From an uncultured Bacteroidota bacterium (GTDB lineage: Bacteria; Bacteroidota; Bacteroidia; Bacteroidales; UBA12077), in assembly GCA_913055635.1 (NCBI GenBank), contig CAJXLK010000019.1, positions 1-64,000 of the forward strand: a stretch of 64,000 nt of DNA. The letters run 5' to 3'. The notes under the pieces are model-generated. The model was not told where the DNA came from, ran no database searches, and worked only from the letters and a program-made list of their open reading frames with translations. Of this stretch, positions 32,269 to 40,997 are shown in pieces; position 1 is the stretch's first letter; each line of letters begins with the position of its first letter. The translations under genes were made by a program, and so were the position numbers.

Positions 32269-33345
32269 ATGAATTTACAACAGCGCATAAAAGCTTTTGA
32301 CAGGCTGGGTCAGCTTCTGCGGGCCTTTACCGCTGAATACCATCGCCAGGGCACCCACCGGGATTCCCGGCTGAGTTGGCTGCATGAGAAGGTAAGACAG
32401 GCAAACGAGCAGAATCCGTGGTTTACGGAGCATCACATCCTGACCGCCCTCCGCTCGATCGGGGCACAGCTCAGCCAGAACCAGCTGGAGCGATGGACGC
32501 AGGGATACGCCCAACTGAAACAACCCAATTACCCTTCCCAGGTGATCGGGGTGGTAGCGGCCGGCAATATTCCCCTGGTGGGCTTTCATGATTTTTTGTC
32601 CGTGCTGATGGCCGGCCATACCTACCAGGGCAAACTCTCCTCGCGCGATAAAATATTGCCCGAGGCCCTGGCCCGCCTGCTCGGGGATATCGAACCGGGT
32701 TTTAACAAACACATTGATCTGAGAGAAGATCAACTGCACGATTTCGACGCCATCATTGCCACCGGCAGCAACAACACCTCCCGCTATTTCCATTACTATT
32801 TCGGCAAATACCCCCATATTATACGGCATAACCGCAACGGGGCCGCCGTTTTAACCGGCGGGGAATCAAACGAGCAGCTGAAAAAACTGGCCGACGATAT
32901 CCTCCTCTTCTTTGGACTGGGCTGCCGGAACATATCCAAACTATATGTTCCTGAGTCATTTGAGATGGAACGAATAATGAACAACCTGGAGCATTACCGC
33001 CACATCACTGATAATTCCAAATACGCCAACAATTATGACTATCAGAAATCGGTTTTCCTGATCAATCAAATGCCCCATTATGATACGGGATTTTTGCTGC
33101 TTAAAGAAGATCAGCGGCTTGCTTCGCCCCTTGCCACCCTTCATTTTGAAAGATACCGCCGCCTCGCTCAGGTAAAACAGAGCCTGGCAGGGCAACAGGA
33201 TCAAATACAGTGCATTGTAAGTGTGAGCGATGAATTTCCCCGGGCCGTTGCACCCGGGCAGGCGCAATACCCCAAACTCTGGGAATACGCCGACGGCATC
33301 GACACCCTTGCATTTTTAACCGGCTTAAAGACCCCCCGTTCATGA
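32269..33345 (+). CDS. Acyl-CoA reductase (LuxC-like)
   Basis: A 358-residue aldehyde-dehydrogenase-fold protein of the LuxC type. GVVAAGNIPLVGFHDFLS is the nucleotide-binding region and FGLGCRNISKLYV contains the catalytic Cys. It would reduce an acyl-CoA or acyl-ACP to the aldehyde. Bacteroidota carry a lone copy, often next to a ferredoxin gene; none is seen here. The stop overlaps the miaA start by four bases. Confidence 0.85.
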   Translation: MNLQQRIKAFDRLGQLLRAFTAEYHRQGTHRDSRLSWLHEKVRQANEQNPWFTEHHILTALRSIGAQLSQNQLERWTQGYAQLKQPNYPSQVIGVVAAGNIPLVGFHDFLSVLMAGHTYQGKLSSRDKILPEALARLLGDIEPGFNKHIDLREDQLHDFDAIIATGSNNTSRYFHYYFGKYPHIIRHNRNGAAVLTGGESNEQLKKLADDILLFFGLGCRNISKLYVPESFEMERIMNNLEHYRHITDNSKYANNYDYQKSVFLINQMPHYDTGFLLLKEDQRLASPLATLHFERYRRLAQVKQSLAGQQDQIQCIVSVSDEFPRAVAPGQAQYPKLWEYADGIDTLAFLTGLKTPRS

Positions 33346-34256
33346 GCCCCAACAAAACCCTGATTGTACTGGTAGGACCTACAGCAGTGGGGAAGACCCG
33401 GATAAGTCTGGACATCGCAAAGGAATTCTCCAGTGAAATCATCTCGGCCGATTCGCGCCAAATATACAAAGAACTTCGGATTGGCACCGACACCCCCTCG
33501 CCCGGGCAACTCAAAGCCATTCGCCACCATTTTGTAGCTAGCCACAGCATCCATGATTATTACACGGCCGGGATGTACGAACTGGATGCCCTGGATAAAA
33601 TCAACGAGTTGCTGAAAAGCACAGACCAGGTGCTCCTGACCGGGGGGTCGGGACTTTACATAAGTGCCGTATGTCGAGGTATTGATGAATTGCCCCGGGT
33701 CGATCAGCAGGTGCGAGAAAACCTGCTGGAAGAATATGAACAGGAAGGCCTGGAAGGCTTGCGCCAAAAGCTGAAACTACTCGACCCCCAATCTTACCAC
33801 CAAATTGACCTGAAAAATCCCAAACGGATCCTTAAAGCCCTGGAAATAACCCTGACCACTGGCAAGGCCTATTCTTCATTCCTGACCCGCCGGAGCAAGC
33901 AGCGCCCTTTCCATATCCTCAAGATCGGATTGAACCGCCCGCGCCAGGAACTCTATGAACGCATCAACCAAAGGGTCGATCAAATGATTGAAGCCGGCCT
34001 GGTTGAAGAAGCCCGACGGTTCTTCACCCTTAAACACCTCAATGCCCTTAATACCGTAGGCTACAAGGAATGGTTCCGTTATTTCCAAAACGAAATCTCC
34101 TATGACGAAGCCATCCGGCTCATCAAAAGAAATACCAGAAGATATGCCAAACGCCAAATTACCTGGTTCGCCAAAGAAAAAGACCTTCAATGGTTCCATC
34201 CCGATGAGAAAGGAAAAATCATTCAATACCTCCACCAAAAGCTGGGAGCTCCATAA
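33342..34256 (+). CDS. miaA: tRNA dimethylallyltransferase
   Basis: MiaA adds a dimethylallyl group to A37 of tRNAs that read U-starting codons. The P-loop is VGPTAVGKTRIS, DSRQIYKELRIGTDTPSP holds the conserved Asp and Thr, and LNTVGYKEWF and RRYAKRQITWF complete the family pattern. At 304 residues it is full length. It overlaps the acyl-CoA reductase gene (ATGA), so the two are co-translated. Confidence 0.95.
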   Translation: MSPNKTLIVLVGPTAVGKTRISLDIAKEFSSEIISADSRQIYKELRIGTDTPSPGQLKAIRHHFVASHSIHDYYTAGMYELDALDKINELLKSTDQVLLTGGSGLYISAVCRGIDELPRVDQQVRENLLEEYEQEGLEGLRQKLKLLDPQSYHQIDLKNPKRILKALEITLTTGKAYSSFLTRRSKQRPFHILKIGLNRPRQELYERINQRVDQMIEAGLVEEARRFFTLKHLNALNTVGYKEWFRYFQNEISYDEAIRLIKRNTRRYAKRQITWFAKEKDLQWFHPDEKGKIIQYLHQKLGAP

Positions 34257-34392
34257 GAGGCTTTACCTCCCACGGCCTGACTCCCCCCGCAAATACCCCG
34301 GGTGTAGTTGTAAGGGGAAACATTTCAATGAAAAGGATGACCATGCAACAAAAGATTTTTACTTTCGTTAATTATCACCGTAAGAAAATAGA

Positions 34393-34887
34393 TTGCACAA
34401 ACCCCTAAACCCATTATTGGAGTTGAAACTCAGCCACCATTTCCATAGCGCCTTTCGTAAGTTGCACATGCTGCTGAACCAGGGAACCAGCCCGGAAAAG
34501 CTCTCCATGACTGTTGCTGTTGGTATTATCCTGGGGCTTTTCCCGATTATTGGCACCACCAGCGTGCTTTGCCTGGGAGCATCGCTGACCCTCAGGCTGA
34601 ACAAGGTCTTCATCCAAATGGTCAATTACATGGTTTACCCCCTGCAACTGGTCCTTTTTATCCCCCTGATTAAAGCAGGCAACGAAATATTCCAACTTAC
34701 CGGGCATCCAGTCAATTATCAAAACCTCCTCCACCTCTTCCGCCATGACACCTTTGCCGCCCTTGGAGAATTCACCAATCTGCTGATGGCAGCCATTATC
34801 CTTTGGGCGGTTGCCGCTGTCCCCCTTACCTTCATCCTTTACCACTCCAGCCTAAAATATATGAAAAGATTGAAGGTAAAAATTTGA
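34393..34887 (+). CDS. DUF2062 membrane protein
   Basis: A 164-residue protein with the DUF2062 core GTSPEKLSMTVAVGIILGLFPIIGTTS split around residues 31-58, and further membrane helices at about 75-95 and 132-153. The function is unknown; relatives often occur beside glycosyltransferases. The start is a TTG (HKPLNPLLELKL follows); an ATG at 34468 would cut into the domain edge and is less likely. Confidence 0.75.
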   Translation: MHKPLNPLLELKLSHHFHSAFRKLHMLLNQGTSPEKLSMTVAVGIILGLFPIIGTTSVLCLGASLTLRLNKVFIQMVNYMVYPLQLVLFIPLIKAGNEIFQLTGHPVNYQNLLHLFRHDTFAALGEFTNLLMAAIILWAVAAVPLTFILYHSSLKYMKRLKVKI

Positions 34888-34988
34888 GTTTATCATTTTT
34901 TCCCATTAACTTGATGAATGGTTTTGGGTTGTTCTTCACTCATGTCAGCGACCAGGGGTATATCTGCGATTAACTTCACTTATACAGC

Positions 34989-35765
34989 ATGACACCGGAT
35001 TACCATACGCACACCAATTTTTCGGATGGCATCAGCCCCCATTACAGTTATCTGAGCCAGGCCCATTATTCGTGCATCGATGAACTGGGTTTTTCAGATC
35101 ATTTCTCCATCCTTGACAGTCATTGGAGCGTGCGCAATGATGAGATCATTGAAATGCACGAACGCATCGAAGCGATCAAACACATGGAAAACCTGCCGGT
35201 TCAGGTCAGGTTTGGTGCAGAAATTGACTACATACCGGGAAAAGAAAAAAAGATTCGCCAGCTCATCCGGACCCTTCCCCTGGATTATGTCATTGGCTCG
35301 ATCCATTTTTTGGGAAGCTGGAATTTCGATACCGACCCGATGAGCTTCGAGGGCCGCAACATTGATGACCTCTACGATATCTACTTCACCACCGTACGCA
35401 AGGCGATCCTCAGCGGTTTATACGACATCATCGGCCACATCGACCTGATCAAAAAATTTGGACATTATCCCAGCACCGATCCCTCCCACTGGCATAAAAA
35501 AATCATCCGCTCCCTAAAACAGATGAACTCAGTGGTCGAGGTCAACACCAATGGCCTGAATAAACCCTGTCGGGAAATGTATCCGGAAGAAAAGTTTCTG
35601 GAGGCCTGTTTTCATGCCAATATACCGGTCACCCTCGGGTCGGACGCCCACCAGGCCAATCAGATCGGACAATACTTTCCCAAAGCCAAGGAGATCCTTA
35701 AAAGAATCGGATACCGCCAACTGGCCACTTTCCATAAACGCAAGCGCACCATGCAGCCTTTCTAA
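34989..35765 (+). CDS. PHP-domain histidinol-phosphatase-type phosphoesterase
   Basis: A 258-residue PHP protein. YHTHTNFSDG at the start carries metal ligands, followed by LGFSDHFS, IDYIPGKEKK and a C-terminal TLGSDAHQANQIG. This is the HisK/HisJ pattern (histidinol phosphate to histidinol). No other his gene is near, so the substrate could also be another phosphate ester. The stop is only four bases from the convergent HlyD gene. Confidence 0.85.
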   Translation: MTPDYHTHTNFSDGISPHYSYLSQAHYSCIDELGFSDHFSILDSHWSVRNDEIIEMHERIEAIKHMENLPVQVRFGAEIDYIPGKEKKIRQLIRTLPLDYVIGSIHFLGSWNFDTDPMSFEGRNIDDLYDIYFTTVRKAILSGLYDIIGHIDLIKKFGHYPSTDPSHWHKKIIRSLKQMNSVVEVNTNGLNKPCREMYPEEKFLEACFHANIPVTLGSDAHQANQIGQYFPKAKEILKRIGYRQLATFHKRKRTMQPF

Positions 35766-35769
35766 AGTT

Positions 35770-37092
35770 TTACTCCTTCAGGTTTTTATTCACCACATAC
35801 CGCAGAGGCCTTACAATGCGTTCGAGCAGCCGGGTATGATCGGTGATGATTTCAGCCCGGCCCCTCATTTTTTGGGAAAAGTCCAGTTTTTCCCCGTAAA
35901 AGGTAGTCAGGCCATTGGGCAAAGCCACTTCCACCGAATAGGCCTGATTTTGGGGAACCAGGGAAATGGATCGCACCACACCTTTCACCATACCATACTC
36001 CATGTGGGGATAATTGGCCAGCTGGATTTGTACTTCCTGGCCCTTTTTCACCTTGCCGGCTCCCCTTAAGGGCAGGGTCATCTTGCCGATGAGTTCACCG
36101 GGGTTGGAGGGAATTACAGTCATCACCCGCTTGCCTTCTTCAACGTGCTGGTTTTCATTCCAGTATCGGGTAAAAGTAACTTTCCCGGCAATGGGCGAGT
36201 CCAGATAATAGCGTTTCTTCCACTGATCAACAGCGGCCCCCAAATTATCTCGGGCCTCCTGCAAACCCGAGCGCAGCTGATTTTTCCGGCGGCGGTAGGA
36301 AAGCTTCAGATCAAGCATCCGCTGCTCGATTTGAGCCTGTTCAATCCGGGCATTGGAAAGGCTTACCTTAACCTGTTCCAGTGCATATTGTTTTCTTAAT
36401 ACCCGTGCCTCGGAGCTTTCGTATTCAGCCTCCGGAATGACCTGCCGCTGATAAAGCACCGAATCGCGGCTGAACTGTCGGCGGGCCAGATGATATTCAC
36501 GGGCCAGTATGTTGCGCTGATTCTGCAGTTTCTGATAATGGCGGCGCGAGCGCTCCATTTCATCTTCCAGGGAAGCAATCTTTTGCTGATGATAATTCAA
36601 TTGGATAAAATGACGATAATCGGCAAGGCGCTTTAGGAACAGGCTATACTGATCCTGAACCGAACCCAGTTGAAAACCTTCAAATAAGAACGGATCGGGA
36701 AGGTTTTGATTCAGGCTGTCGGGATGGAAATGGGCGAGGGTCTGTTCCAGTTTCAGCATATCGCGGTAATTGGCAGAATTTTCTATCACCGCCAGGGCCT
36801 GGCCCGGCTTGACCTCTTGCTGATCGCTCACCAGCAGGTGCTCGATCTTGCCCGTGGCCCGGGCTACAATAGGAGCTGGCGGATTTTCTGTGGTTACCAC
36901 CACTTGCGAGGGCACCACATCCGGGTACTTGAAAAACCAACTGCCCAGGATCAAAAACAACAAAATCAGCAAGATAACAGTAATCCCCCATCTTATGGTC
37001 CACCTCGGGGGCCTGCCCAAAATCTCCTTAAATTCTTCTGAGCGGAGATTCACGTTTTTTAATTCTTCTTCCGTATGGTTCTTACCTGCCAT
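35770..37092 (-). CDS. HlyD-family membrane fusion protein
   Basis: A 440-residue periplasmic adaptor. It has one N-terminal membrane helix at about 37-55 (GITVILLILLFLILGSW) and a lipoyl half-motif (ATGKIEHLLVSDQQEVKPGQ). A long coiled-coil hairpin spans roughly 150-290, and a beta-barrel follows with SPIAGKVTF and a GEKLDFSQKMRGRAEI end. It should link the C39-peptidase ABC exporter, encoded 42 bases upstream, to an outer membrane channel. No TolC gene is next to it. Confidence 0.9.
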   Translation of the reverse strand: MAGKNHTEEELKNVNLRSEEFKEILGRPPRWTIRWGITVILLILLFLILGSWFFKYPDVVPSQVVVTTENPPAPIVARATGKIEHLLVSDQQEVKPGQALAVIENSANYRDMLKLEQTLAHFHPDSLNQNLPDPFLFEGFQLGSVQDQYSLFLKRLADYRHFIQLNYHQQKIASLEDEMERSRRHYQKLQNQRNILAREYHLARRQFSRDSVLYQRQVIPEAEYESSEARVLRKQYALEQVKVSLSNARIEQAQIEQRMLDLKLSYRRRKNQLRSGLQEARDNLGAAVDQWKKRYYLDSPIAGKVTFTRYWNENQHVEEGKRVMTVIPSNPGELIGKMTLPLRGAGKVKKGQEVQIQLANYPHMEYGMVKGVVRSISLVPQNQAYSVEVALPNGLTTFYGEKLDFSQKMRGRAEIITDHTRLLERIVRPLRYVVNKNLKE

Positions 37093-37134
37093 AGGTTATT
37101 GGTTTTGAAGGGCAATGACTGAAACGCAGCCGAT

Positions 37135-39324
37135 TCAGTTGCCCAACTCCAGTTGATTTTTAACCAGATCATAATAAGCCCCCTTGCGGGCGGCCAGTTC
37201 GCTGTGGGTTCCCTTCTCGACGATCCGGCCTTTATCGAGCACTACGATTTGATCGGCGTTTCGCACTGTACTCAGCCGATGAGCCACCACAACCACCGTA
37301 CGTCCCTGGAAAAATGCATCCAGGTTGTTCATGATCACCTTTTCATTGTTGGCATCCAGGGCATTGGTGGCTTCGTCAAAAAACAGATACGCGGGATCTT
37401 TATAAACGGCACGGGCAATAAGGATCCGCTGCTGCTGACCCTGGCTCAGACCGACCCCTTCCTTGCCAATGCGGGTATTATAGCCCAGGGGAAGGGCTTC
37501 AATATCTTGCTGAATATTTGCTGTTTTTACGGCATGCAACAAACGCTCCCGATCAACCGATTCATCGGAAACGGCGATGTTATTGGCAATGGTATCGGAA
37601 AAAATAAATCCATCCTGCATCACAACCCCACATTTGCTTCGCCATACCCGGTTGCTGAAGTTGCCCAGGCGGATGTCGCCGATCTTGATCGTGCCATCGA
37701 CCGGCCCGTAAAAGCCCAGCAACAATTTGATCAGGGTCGTTTTGCCGGAACCTGAAACCCCCACAACGGCTGTCACCTTGTTTTCGGGGATCTGAAGATG
37801 AACATCCTCCAAAACATACGGAGAATGGGGGCCTTCATATTGAAAATAAACATGATTCAGGTTTAGATCGGCGTTTTCAGGCAGGGTGGTTATTTTCGGG
37901 GTGGCCACATCTTCTTCATCCTCCTTGTTATGGATCTCTCCCAGGCGTTCCAGGCTGATCTTGGCATCCTGGGCGGTATGGAAAAAGCGAATCATCTGCT
38001 GCAGCGGGGCGTTCAACTGACCAATGATAAACTGTACGGCAAGCATCATCCCCAGGGTCATTGACCCCTCTATAACTGCCTGGGCGGCCAGAAAGGTGAT
38101 GGCCACATTTTTGACCTCATTGATGAACACCCCCCCGGCTTGCTGATATTGCTGCAGCGACAGCCCCTTGACTTCCACCCGGAAAAGGCGCGTTTGAATA
38201 TTCTCCCATTCCCATCGCTTTTGCTTCTCACAATTGTTCAGCTTGATTTCCTGCATCCCCGTAATCAGCTGAATCAGATTGCTCTGGTTATCGGAAAGCT
38301 GGGCAAAACGCCGGTGATCCAACTCCCGCCGCCGCTTCATGAACACAATGACCCAAACCACATACAAGAGACTGCCCGCCATAAAAATGCCAAAAATCGA
38401 CCAGCTGTATATGGCCAAAACAATGGCAAAAACCACCAAACTGAAAAAGGAAAAAAGCACGTTCAGGGTATTGGTGGTCATAAAATTCTCAATACGCCGG
38501 TGATCCTGGATGCGTTGAATCAAATCGCCGGTCATCTTGGTATTGAAGAAAGCCACCGGCAATTTCATCAGCTTGATTAAAAAATCCGATATCAATGAAA
38601 TGTTGATCCGGGTGCTTAGATGCAGCAGTATCCAGCTGCGGATGAAATTAACGGTGGTACGTCCCACGATCAGCACCAATTGAGCAATGATGATCAGGGT
38701 CACAAAATTCAGATCTTGGTTGTTGATCCCTTTGTCAACGATCGACTGGGTGAGGAAAGGGAAGATCAGCTGAAGCATGCTGCCGATCATAAGCCCCAGG
38801 AACAGCTGGGTCAAATACCTGCGGTAAGGCTTCAGATACTGAAGTAAAAAGCCAAATCCCGACTTATCCAGGTGTTCATCCGCCTGCTTGTAGAAATCCG
38901 GGGTCGGTTCCAGCAACAGGCACAATCCCTTGTCGGTATCGTCCTGGCGGGTGGTGGCCCATCCCTGCATAAACTCTTCGCGGGGGAAACGGATCCGGCC
39001 CCTGGCCGGGTCAGAGACATAAACCGTGTCTTTGGTGATCTTATAGACCACCACAAAATGTTCCTGTTTCCAATGGGCAATACAGGGCAAGGGGGCCTCC
39101 GATACCAGCTGATCCCAACCGATGCGAACCCCCATGGTCCGAAAGCCAATCGATTCGGCCGCATCACTGATGCCCATCATCGATACCCCTTCGCGCGTTA
39201 TATAACTGCGATCGCGCAGGGTTTGCAAGCTATAGTGCTTTCCATAATGTCGGGCAATCATCCGCAGGCAGGCCGGCCCGCAATCCATGGCATCATGTTG
39301 CTGATAATGAGGAAATTTGGGCAT
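37135..39324 (-). CDS. C39-peptidase-containing ABC exporter (PCAT)
   Basis: A 729-residue exporter with three parts. The N-terminal C39 peptidase (about 1-135) has QQHDAMDCGPACL with nucleophile Cys15, the catalytic His in KQEHFVVVYKI and Asp in YVSDPARG. Six membrane helices span about 165-440. The ATPase has Walker A VVGVSGSGKTTLIKL near 520, signature LSQGQQQRILIARA and Walker B YLFFDEATNALD. Such proteins cut double-glycine leader peptides and export the mature peptide with an HlyD partner, here the next gene. All catalytic residues are present. No candidate GG-leader peptide is visible nearby. Confidence 0.95.
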   Translation of the reverse strand: MPKFPHYQQHDAMDCGPACLRMIARHYGKHYSLQTLRDRSYITREGVSMMGISDAAESIGFRTMGVRIGWDQLVSEAPLPCIAHWKQEHFVVVYKITKDTVYVSDPARGRIRFPREEFMQGWATTRQDDTDKGLCLLLEPTPDFYKQADEHLDKSGFGFLLQYLKPYRRYLTQLFLGLMIGSMLQLIFPFLTQSIVDKGINNQDLNFVTLIIIAQLVLIVGRTTVNFIRSWILLHLSTRINISLISDFLIKLMKLPVAFFNTKMTGDLIQRIQDHRRIENFMTTNTLNVLFSFFSLVVFAIVLAIYSWSIFGIFMAGSLLYVVWVIVFMKRRRELDHRRFAQLSDNQSNLIQLITGMQEIKLNNCEKQKRWEWENIQTRLFRVEVKGLSLQQYQQAGGVFINEVKNVAITFLAAQAVIEGSMTLGMMLAVQFIIGQLNAPLQQMIRFFHTAQDAKISLERLGEIHNKEDEEDVATPKITTLPENADLNLNHVYFQYEGPHSPYVLEDVHLQIPENKVTAVVGVSGSGKTTLIKLLLGFYGPVDGTIKIGDIRLGNFSNRVWRSKCGVVMQDGFIFSDTIANNIAVSDESVDRERLLHAVKTANIQQDIEALPLGYNTRIGKEGVGLSQGQQQRILIARAVYKDPAYLFFDEATNALDANNEKVIMNNLDAFFQGRTVVVVAHRLSTVRNADQIVVLDKGRIVEKGTHSELAARKGAYYDLVKNQLELGN

Positions 39325-39454
39325 GAATAAGGGTAGATGTTGATTCTCCCAGGTAAATATAAAGATTTTATGGGCACTGCCGAATCATCGCCCCTTATTT
39401 TTTAAGGCTGTGCTAGTAGACAGTATTGTTGAGGGGCTCTACCCTGACCTGACT

Positions 39455-39874
39455 TTAACGCTGCTCCAATCCCAAAAGGCTCAAATCCAGAATGCGCTCA
39501 GGCCGCACCGGTTTGCCGTTATCAAGGGCAACCCCGTATACCTTTGCCCGCGCCACCAGTTCGTCATCGGGCAGACGCCGGATCACCTGGTTGAACACCA
39601 ACTTTAAATGGCCTTCCCGCGCCGTATCGACCGTTACCCTAAAGCGGTCATGGCTCTTCAAAGATTGCTTGTAATCAATTTCTACCCGGGTGACGATCAA
39701 ATCTTTCCCCTGCTCGTGAAGCCCGGCAAAATTAATGTTCCGCGAATACAGATATTCATGGCGGGCATGTTCAAAATAATTCTGATAAACAGAGTTGTTG
39801 ACAATACCCTGCAAGTCCAGCTCATAATCGCGGACCGACAGCTCCAGTTCATATAAATGGTCGGAATGGTGCAT
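39455..39874 (-). CDS. Acyl-CoA thioesterase of the 4HBT/YbgC type
   Basis: A 139-residue hotdog-fold protein. The motif VRDYELDLQGIVNNSVYQNYFEHARHEYL is the 4HBT active-site helix, here with Asp14 and an Asn-Asn variant of the family pattern. It hydrolyses acyl-CoA thioesters. I start it at the ATG at 39874 (MHHSDHLYE); a longer frame upstream would overlap comB. It begins ten bases after comB in the same direction. Confidence 0.85.
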   Translation of the reverse strand: MHHSDHLYELELSVRDYELDLQGIVNNSVYQNYFEHARHEYLYSRNINFAGLHEQGKDLIVTRVEIDYKQSLKSHDRFRVTVDTAREGHLKLVFNQVIRRLPDDELVARAKVYGVALDNGKPVRPERILDLSLLGLEQR

Positions 39875-39884
39875 CCTGTTGGGT

Positions 39885-40559
39885 TTAAGTAATAAACAGA
39901 CTTTGAATTCTTTGCGTTTGGGCGTCATACCGGGGGATCATGTTGTAGAGATCCAGCCGCAAGCCAAATTCCATGTCGTCTTCCCGTCCTATTCGCCTAA
40001 GGCGATCGGCCCCTTTTGAATCCAGTATTTTCCGGCGCATTTGCTCCATATCGGTCTCCTGCCCCAACAACTGCTGCTTCAGGTAAAGGGCACATTGTTC
40101 ATCTTCCTCGGCTTTATCGGACGAGGCAAAACCCATCGGCGCCAGGGTCACTACATCCGGGTTCTGCTTGCCGATATAAGCCACCAGGGCCTGTGCATTG
40201 GCAAAACTGCCAACAACAATTTCCTGGGCCAGCCGGGCACTGACAATCCCCTGGGTTCCAGCCGAAGTGGTCAGTATGGCCTTTTTATGTCTCATATCAA
40301 GTTGGGATATCTCCACCGGACTGTTGCCCAGGTCAAATCCCTCCGGGGTCTGACTTTTCCTTTCTCCCACCAACAGATGGTCGGGATTGGCTTCCTTCAA
40401 ACGGTAGGCTTCATCAAGGGGGCCCACCGGTATGATATAATCCGCCCCCCGGTCCAGACACGTCAGTATGGTGTTGCTGGAACGAAACACGTCAATGATC
40501 ACCGTTAATCCACGGGCTTCGCGAGCCCCTTCTAAACAACTATTGATACGTACCTCCAT
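39885..40559 (-). CDS. comB: 2-phosphosulfolactate phosphatase
   Basis: A 224-residue ComB-family protein. TVIIDVFRSSNTILTCLDRGA is the conserved N-terminal block, LVGERKSQTPEGFDLGNSP the central one, and AILTTSAGTQGIV the third. In methanogens ComB acts in coenzyme M synthesis; in bacteria the family probably dephosphorylates phosphosulfolactate or a relative. No other coenzyme M or sulfolactate gene is nearby. Start at the ATG at 40559 (MEVRINS). Confidence 0.85.
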   Translation of the reverse strand: MEVRINSCLEGAREARGLTVIIDVFRSSNTILTCLDRGADYIIPVGPLDEAYRLKEANPDHLLVGERKSQTPEGFDLGNSPVEISQLDMRHKKAILTTSAGTQGIVSARLAQEIVVGSFANAQALVAYIGKQNPDVVTLAPMGFASSDKAEEDEQCALYLKQQLLGQETDMEQMRRKILDSKGADRLRRIGREDDMEFGLRLDLYNMIPRYDAQTQRIQSLFIT

Positions 40560-40751
40560 AAAATACTCCTTTATGAATTGTTCCGCTCCCAAACAGAGCG
40601 AAAAATGGGTTGAAAAGCTGAAATGAAGACTCAAATCTACGACAGTTTTTCAACATTATGAATATTCACCGGACAAATCTTGTTTTTTAAAATTCCAGCC
40701 ATTGGAAAAGTTTTTTTTCATAACTTGAATTTTATTCGCCCTGACGAAAAT

Positions 40752-40820
40752 AAATCCCACATACAGGAGCCTTCACAACCGGGCCATCTATAAAGCATTT
40801 GGGTTGTAAGTCGGGATTGC
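40752..40820. repeat. Hairpin element with enlarged loop, comB-comEC region
   Basis: Outer arms AATCCC (40753-40758) and GGGATT (40813-40818), with an inner pair ACAACC (40775-40780) and GGTTGT (40802-40807). GCCTT and TTGTAAGTC are split by an inserted stem-loop relative to the other copies. Probably the same family with an insertion. Confidence 0.5.
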
Positions 40821-40901
40821 GCCAACAACAGACAAGATCAAGATCATGCTGATTTACAATAACCAGAAAGCCTTTGCCCTAAAAAACAAGTTTTTATCCT
40901 A

Positions 40902-40962
40902 ATGAAGCCCGGCAAGCACTGATCTGCACAGCAAGTAAAGGTATAAAGCATGTAGGTTTCAT
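40902..40962. repeat. Possible diverged hairpin element upstream of comEC
   Basis: Arms ATGAAGCC (40902-40909) and GGTTTCAT (40955-40962); the right arm and its CATGTA flank match copy A. The loop is not conserved. The remainder of 40560-40997 has no gene; an 18-codon frame at 40847 looks accidental. Confidence 0.35.
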
Positions 40963-40997
40963 AGCGGGTAAGCCAATAAAATCAAAAAAAATATCCC

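Noticed and set aside
39325-39454. Search for a double-glycine leader peptide gene beside the exporter
   Set aside because: No frame of more than about 20 codons with a GG leader is present in this gap or the flanking ones.
40847-40903. 18-codon frame upstream of comEC
   Set aside because: Too short and without context; probably chance.
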